From NCBI RefSeq assembly GCF_001011155.1, contig NZ_CP011479.1, positions 4,103,662 to 4,167,661 of the forward strand: a stretch of DNA of 64,000 nucleotides, in the 5' to 3' direction. The position numbers were made by a program, and so were the translations under genes. This stretch comes from Hoeflea sp. IMCC20628 (GTDB lineage Bacteria > Pseudomonadota > Alphaproteobacteria > Rhizobiales > Rhizobiaceae). Of the stretch, positions 59,271-64,000 are shown in pieces. Numbering within the stretch: position 1 is the stretch's first letter; each line of letters begins with the position of its first letter. The notes under the pieces were generated by a model. The model saw only the letters and a program-made list of their open reading frames with translations, did no database searches and was not told the DNA's origin.

Positions 59271-60107
59271 ATGACCGAAGCACGGGAAATGACAGACACC
59301 TTACTGGATCGGCTGGGACGCTTTCTGGCGCAGCGGTTGCATTCGCCCAATCCGGGGTACGAGCCCTACACACCATCGGACCCGGAAACGCTTTCCCGCG
59401 TGCTTCGACCCGGCGACATTTTGCTGGTCGAAGGAAACCAGAAAATTTCGGCGGCAATCAAGTATCTCACACAATCCACCTGGTCCCATGCCGCACTTTA
59501 TATCGGCGATGCTCTCAAGCCGGAAGATGCAGGCTCCGAGCCCTCTCCGCAGCTCATTGAAGTCAATCTCGGAGAAGGCTGTGTCGCAGTGCCGTTGTCC
59601 AAGTATCGCCGCTTCAACACCCGTATCTGCCGGCCGGTGGGACTGACGCCCGAAGACCGGGACGCAATCGTCGCCTACATGATCGAAAGGCTCGGCGTTC
59701 GTTACGATCTGAAGAACATCTTCGACATGCTGCGCTATTTCTTTCCCACGCCTCCGGTCCCGGTGCGATGGCGCCGCCGCATGATCGCGTTCGGATCGGG
59801 AGATCCGACACGCGCCATCTGTTCGTCGATGATCGCCCAGTCGTTTCAGTCTGTTCAATATCCGATACTGCCCGAAGTGACGCTCGCGCCCGGTCGTCAA
59901 CACGCCGACTCGGACTATTCCCGCCGCGAAATCCTGCACATCCGGCATCATTCACTGTTCGCGCCGCGGGATTTTGATCTTTCACCCTATTTCCGCGTGG
60001 TCAAGCCGACGCTCGAGCATGGATTTGACTACAAGCGGCTTGAATGGGGGCCGAAGAAACCAGCCCAGGCTGACCCGCCGACAGAAAACCCCTTGCCGAC
60101 TGATTGA
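59271..60107 (+). CDS. YiiX-like permuted NlpC/P60 cysteine peptidase or amidase
   Basis: 278-residue protein of the circularly permuted papain-like group (YiiX/YebB): GDILLVEGNQKISAAIKYL, the His in STWSHAALYIG, an acidic EVNLGEGC, and the Cys in AICSSMIAQSFQ. Such folds hydrolyse amide or ester bonds; some act on lipids or peptidoglycan. No signal peptide. The start is uncertain: ATG 59271 is used, with ATG 59289 and GTG 59262 possible. Divergent from mbfA, so ICE might affect it too. Confidence 0.72.
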   Translation: MTEAREMTDTLLDRLGRFLAQRLHSPNPGYEPYTPSDPETLSRVLRPGDILLVEGNQKISAAIKYLTQSTWSHAALYIGDALKPEDAGSEPSPQLIEVNLGEGCVAVPLSKYRRFNTRICRPVGLTPEDRDAIVAYMIERLGVRYDLKNIFDMLRYFFPTPPVPVRWRRRMIAFGSGDPTRAICSSMIAQSFQSVQYPILPEVTLAPGRQHADSDYSRREILHIRHHSLFAPRDFDLSPYFRVVKPTLEHGFDYKRLEWGPKKPAQADPPTENPLPTD

Positions 60108-60331
60108 CTTGTGCCGTTTGCAGACCGGGAAGTATTTCCCACCTCACCTGTTCCATTCAAATGAGCCGGCATGCGAGGCTGACACGCATCGAATTGTCGG
60201 GTTCGCATCGACGCTGGATTGACGCGATGCGGCTCAAAATGCCGAAGCCCGAGCCAAAGACCCAGGCTGCAACAACATTCGAAGATAAGCGCAGCCCCGC
60301 CTTTGGCTGCTCCCCGCATCACATCCAGAAA

Positions 60332-63300
60332 TCAGATGTGAAGGAAGCCGTCGTCAAAGCCGAGGAACTCGATATTGGTGAGCGTGTCGGTACCATCACC
60401 GCTGCCGGGGCCGATCCATTCGACCGTGGTCACACCGCCGGCAGAGGTGGAAATATTATACTGGTTCTGATTTCCCGAGTAGAACGCGTAATCATTCGGG
60501 TCGCTGCCGCCGTCGATGCGGTCATTGCCGCGTCCGCCAGTGATCAGGTCACGCCCCAGATCGCCCTTGATGTTGTCATCGCCGGAGCCGCCATTGATCC
60601 AGTCGGCGCCGGAACGGCCGACGATGGTGTTGTTGCCGGCTGTGCCGGTGATGTCGTCATCTTCAGAGGTGGCGAAGATGTTTTCGATGCCGGTAAATGT
60701 CGTCACCTGGGTGCCGTCACCAAGTCGTGCATAGCCGGCCGTGCCCCTTATGGTCAGGCCTTCCCCATAATTGCCAAACGAGACCGTATCGCTGCCATTG
60801 CCGCCATGGAATTCGTCAACGCCGCCACGGGCGTAGAAGATGTCGGCGAAGTAGCTGCCGGTGGCTTTTTCATTGCCGCTGGTGCCGATAAAGGTCATGG
60901 AGTTGCGCGGACCGATCACCGACTCGATACCCTCGAAATCGGATGAGTGGACGTTGCCGGTGGCTGTCGTCAGTTCCGCCGTGCCGGCGCCCAGATCGAC
61001 CCGCCATTTGGAGTTCCCCCCCGACAGATCGACCGTGTCAAAGCCGGCGCCGCCATAATAATCGTCGATACCGCCACCGCCGATCAACATGTCATCGCCG
61101 CCGCCGCCATCAAGATCATTGCGGTAAGCCGTGCCGGTGAGCGTGTCATTGCCGTTCGAACCGATGACGTTTTCGATAGAGGTGAGTCTCTCGGTGGTGC
61201 CGCCGGTCAGTGTAACGGCGGTTCCGGCAGCGAGATCTATGTTCCAACCGGCTGCTCCAGCGAAGCTGACGGTATCTGACCCTGCCCCGCCATCATAGCT
61301 GTCGATCCCGGAGCCGCCAACCAGCGTATCGTTGCCGGAGCCGCCAATCAGGCGGTCATTTCCGCCATTGCCCCTGATCGTATCGCTGCCCCCCAATCCG
61401 TCGAGGACTTCGCTGTCATTCGTGCCGTTCAGAATGTCGGCACTCGCAGTCCCCTTTGCGAAATAGGTGAAGTCGGGGCCTGTCGCGGAGTCGCCAGCCG
61501 TTCCGGTTCCATCATTGTCACGAATAAGCACGGTTGCGTCCATCGTCATCTGCCCGTTCGCGAAAGTCGCACCAGACAGGTTAGACAAACGCAAAGCAAA
61601 GGACTCATCACCCTCGATGGCGGTGTCGCCTCTTACCGAAATACTGAACCAGGAACTTTCGGTGCCAGCAGGGAAAGTGGCGGTTCCGCTCTTCGAATAG
61701 TAGTCTTCACCCGACGTCGCAGTACCGCCAACCGTTTCATAATGCACAGTTACGGGAGCCGTGAGCGGCTGCGAGAAAAGCACGTAAACATATACAGAAT
61801 TATAGCTGCTGTTTCCCTCCGCTATGCTCACATCGACGACATCCATAACCACACCTGATGTGGCCAGCGGCGCAGCAATCTGGCGGCCCGGGTCGCCGAC
61901 CCCGCCGGCACCGGAAATTGGTCCTGAATCATTGTCTATAATCGTAGCCGTCGCCTCTAGGGCCGGAGCGCCGCCTTCAAACACCGCGTTCTCAATGTCG
62001 GCCAGAACAATCGTAAACTGTTCGTCGCCTTCGATCGCTGTGTCACCGTAGACCTCCGTCGAGATCCATGTGCTACTTGTTCCAGCGGCGATCGTTACCT
62101 GGCGAGAATCCTGATCGAAGTCACCCAAAGCGTCCGACGCGGTGCCATCATTGATGGAATACCAGAAACTCACAGTAGCGGTAGCAGGTCGGTCGAGGGT
62201 TACCAGAAAACGGGCATATTCGTAACTGCTGTTTCCCTCAACGACACTCACATCGTGAATGCGCAGTGTCGGAAGCGAACCGGATTCCGCTGATGCCGGC
62301 AGAACGGGCTCCGAATAGTCGCCGATACCACCCGGCGTTGGCGTTCCACCGCCATCGTCGTCAGCAATGGTCGCAGTGGCGACCAGTGCCGCGCCCTCAC
62401 CTGCGAAGACCGCGTTGGACAGGCCGGTAAGCACAAGGTCGAAAGTCTCATCACCTTCATTGCCGATGTCGCCATAGACTTCGGTGGCAATCCAGGTCGT
62501 TTGTTGACCAGCAGCAAAGGAAAAGCTGCCTGAATCCGCATCGTAGTCACCCAGGGCGCTGCTCGCATTCCCATCCTGGAAATAGTAACTGCCGCTGACA
62601 GCTGCAGTTGCCGGCCGATCCAGCACGAGAAGAAAACGCGCGTATTCGTAGCTGCTGTTCCCTTCGATGACGGTGACGTCCCTTACATCGAGTGTGGGCA
62701 GTGAACCCGACTCGGAGGATGGCGCGGCAACGGCGACCGCTTCAGCACCTATGCCGGCCGTCGTGGACAAGGCGCCGCCATCGTCATCAAGTATGGTGGC
62801 GGTGGCAGTCAGGGCCGCGGCGTTGCCGCTGAAAACAGCGTTGGTTGCACTCCATAAAACGAGTTGAAAAGTCTCGTCAGCCTCAATAGCGCTGTCGCCA
62901 TAAATTTCTGTCGAGATCCAGGTCGACTGCTGGCCTGCCGCAATTGTGAAACTTCCGGAATCGGAATCGTAATCGCCGCGCCTGGCCGACGCAGAGCCAT
63001 CCTGAAAATAGTAGTTTATTGTCACCGTCGCCGTCGCCGGTTCATCGAGCATCACCAGAAACCGGGCATACTCGTAACTGCTGTTCCCTTCCGCCTGTAC
63101 CACCCCGTAAGCGGTAATCGTAGGCAGTGACAGCGAAGCCGAGTCCGGCCCCATGATCCGGTCGGCCAGTCCGCCGACACCAGGTGCGGGATCGCCTATG
63201 CCGTCATCATTGTCATAAATCGTCGCTGTGGCGACCAAAGCTGCGGCACCATCGGGCAGAGTTGCATTTGTGCTGGCGAGAACGATCAGATCAAAGGTTT

Positions 63301-63432
63301 CATTTCCTTCGATTGATACATCGCCGTAGACTTCGGTTTGTATTGTGACGGACGATTGTCCCGTCGGAATTGTAATGGAACGAGCGTCAGAATCATAATC
63401 GCCAAATGTCGCGGTTGCCGATCGATCCTGAC
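60332..63432 (-). pseudogene. 5'-truncated Calx-beta/RTX exoprotein gene
   Basis: About 1030 codons of a secreted calcium-binding protein. One partial and four full Calx-beta domains (period ~142 residues, each with EGNSSYEYARF-like starts and ATATI-DND ends) are followed by RTX nonapeptides (LDGLGGSDTIRGNGGNDRL...; about 61450-60490) and a C-terminus fit for type I secretion. At 63424-63434 the frame enters an out-of-frame piece of hsdM, so the native start, N-terminal domains and promoter are missing. A chimeric ORF continues to 63610 but its start has no family support. Confidence 0.78.
61508..63430 (-). repeat. tandem Calx-beta repeat units
   Basis: Four consecutive units of about 426 bp (63127-62780, 62701-62354, 62275-61928, 61849-61508, with linkers) plus a partial unit at 63430-63203. 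The units keep long identical protein stretches such as SSYEYARFL and EVYGD. Such arrays shrink and grow by recombination and may have helped the 5' truncation. Confidence 0.75.
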
Positions 63433-63557
63433 AGGCGCAGGAACAACAGACCAAGCACTGGTCGGGCATATTCAGCCGGAAGGATGCCGGAGTTGGCTCG
63501 AAGCTTCTCAGCCGTAGACCAGAGCTTGTCGGAAATCGTCTTGAGGTCGTCGGCCAT
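63393..63557 (-). pseudogene. hsdM: 5' fragment of type I restriction methylase gene hsdM
   Basis: ATG 63557, with AGGAAA eight bases upstream, opens MADDLKTISDKLWSTAEKLR followed by ANSGILPAEYARPVLGLLFL, the N-terminus of HsdM (helical N6_N4_Mtase N-terminal domain). After about 43 codons the sequence switches to the Calx-beta gene and hits a TGA at 63393. The methylase domain and hsdS/hsdR are absent, so it is inactive. Confidence 0.85.
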
Positions 63558-63703
63558 TCGCGGTCTTTCCTGATCCTAGGGTGTATTGACCGGACCTTGA
63601 AGTCATCCAAGCCACCTCGTCAACCTCCGAAAGCCCGCAGCAACCTTGAAATTGTATCGATTATTTGCCGCTGACGCCTAGGTTGCCGTTCCGGGGAGGT
63701 CGG

Positions 63704-64000
63704 CTAGGTGCGGAGCTTGGAGAGATCCAGCCCCTTGAATTCCACCTGATTGATCATTTCTCCATAGTCCCGGACGCCGTAACTGCGGTTGCTCGTCTTG
63801 CCTTTGCCGTAGTAGTGGCCTTGTATCCAGTCCCGCTCCTCTTCGCGCACCCCGGAGGCGGAAGCTGCAGTCGTCCATGTGCCCCGGAAGTCGCGCAATG
63901 GCTTGTTGCCGCTGTCAGGTATGGCGTTGTGGTCTCGTAGGTATTGTCCCCACCAAGTCGCAAACCCGGCGTGAAGGTAGTTCCGCCTGCCCTTCGTCGT
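63704..64000 (-). CDS. tyrosine recombinase/phage integrase, C-terminal part
   Basis: The last 98 residues of a site-specific recombinase, entering from the right edge in frame and ending in TAG at 63704. Catalytic-core motifs are visible: PLRDFRGTWTTAASASGV (box II, with Arg in place of the usual first His), WIQGHYYGKGKTSNRSYGVRDYG (His 62 and the likely nucleophile Tyr 74). It is typical of integrases of genomic islands and phages. The N-terminal part lies outside the window. Confidence 0.72.
   Translation of the reverse strand, partial: TTKGRRNYLHAGFATWWGQYLRDHNAIPDSGNKPLRDFRGTWTTAASASGVREEERDWIQGHYYGKGKTSNRSYGVRDYGEMINQVEFKGLDLSKLRT

Noticed and set aside
60291-60310. GCAGCC/GGCTGC hairpin downstream of the RTX gene
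   Set aside because: Six-bp stem without T-run, not distinguishable from background in this GC-rich DNA.
60490-61453. RTX nonapeptide DNA considered as a possible CRISPR or satellite array
   Set aside because: Repeats are degenerate at DNA level, in frame and translate to GGxGxDxLx calcium-binding motifs.
1-64000. tRNA, rRNA, tmRNA genes or complete insertion sequences
   Set aside because: No T-loop/acceptor pairing, conserved rRNA segments, or transposase with terminal repeats were found by eye; small or diverged ones could be missed.

Overview
The window looks like chromosomal DNA of an alphaproteobacterium of the order Hyphomicrobiales (Rhizobiales), most likely a Rhizobiaceae/Hoeflea-like lineage. 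The basis is gene order (tsaB-rimI-mur-plsC-miaB-phoH-ybeY-corC-lnt-phrR-metK-trmB-rimP-nusA-ylxR-infB-rbfA-truB), a Fur paralogue of the Mur type, an MbfA iron exporter behind an Irr-type operator, and a typical rhizobial intergenic palindrome. The genus is inference; no rRNA lies in the window.

Region 1 (103-29018) is one long run of genes, all on the minus strand. It contains the translation and transcription-factor operon (rimP, nusA, ylxR, infB, rbfA, an unrecognised gene, truB) with a visible promoter and a terminator-like leader. Next come trmB, metK with a SahR-like operator, phrR and lnt. The ybeY/phoH/corC and miaB/plsC/mur/rimI/tsaB clusters follow, then an Nfu-type iron-sulfur scaffold, a universal stress protein, trpS, murJ and glnD. 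The run ends in a two-gene module pairing a RimK-like ATP-grasp ligase with a GNAT-peptidase C39 fusion.

Region 2 (29229-33113) is more accessory. It has an EI24/CysZ-like membrane protein, an exported HExxH protein that appears to start at ATT, and a degraded stretch carrying a remnant of the 3' end of nth. An orphan thiamine-diphosphate enzyme then ends just before the intact nth, so it lies between two direct copies of the nth 3' end.

Region 3 (33114-47635) is mixed core and accessory: DNA repair (nth, an AraC-Ogt fusion), central metabolism (gpmA, glk, mgsA), lysine and peptidoglycan precursors (dapB), an MsbA-like exporter, a murein endopeptidase (mepA), a glycan module (GT-C membrane protein divergent from GT2 plus GtrA), a Gfo/Idh/MocA dehydrogenase and a nicotinamide phosphoribosyltransferase.

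Region 4 (47803-53008) is a translation cluster (infC, rpmI, rplT, pheS, pheT) with two clear intrinsic terminators and an ATT-initiated infC. Region 5 (53104-60107) holds a serine hydrolase, a transglutaminase-like protein, an MFS transporter, a FlaA1/CapD-type sugar nucleotide dehydratase, mbfA and a permuted NlpC/P60-type protein.

Region 6 (60332-64000) is rearranged. A large Calx-beta/RTX exoprotein gene has lost its 5' end at a junction with the first ~43 codons of a type I restriction methylase gene (hsdM), and the C-terminal part of a tyrosine recombinase sits at the window edge. This is the best candidate for a recent mobile-element boundary. The RimK/GNAT-C39 pair is the best candidate for a poorly described biochemical system. 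No tRNA, rRNA, CRISPR array or complete insertion sequence was seen.
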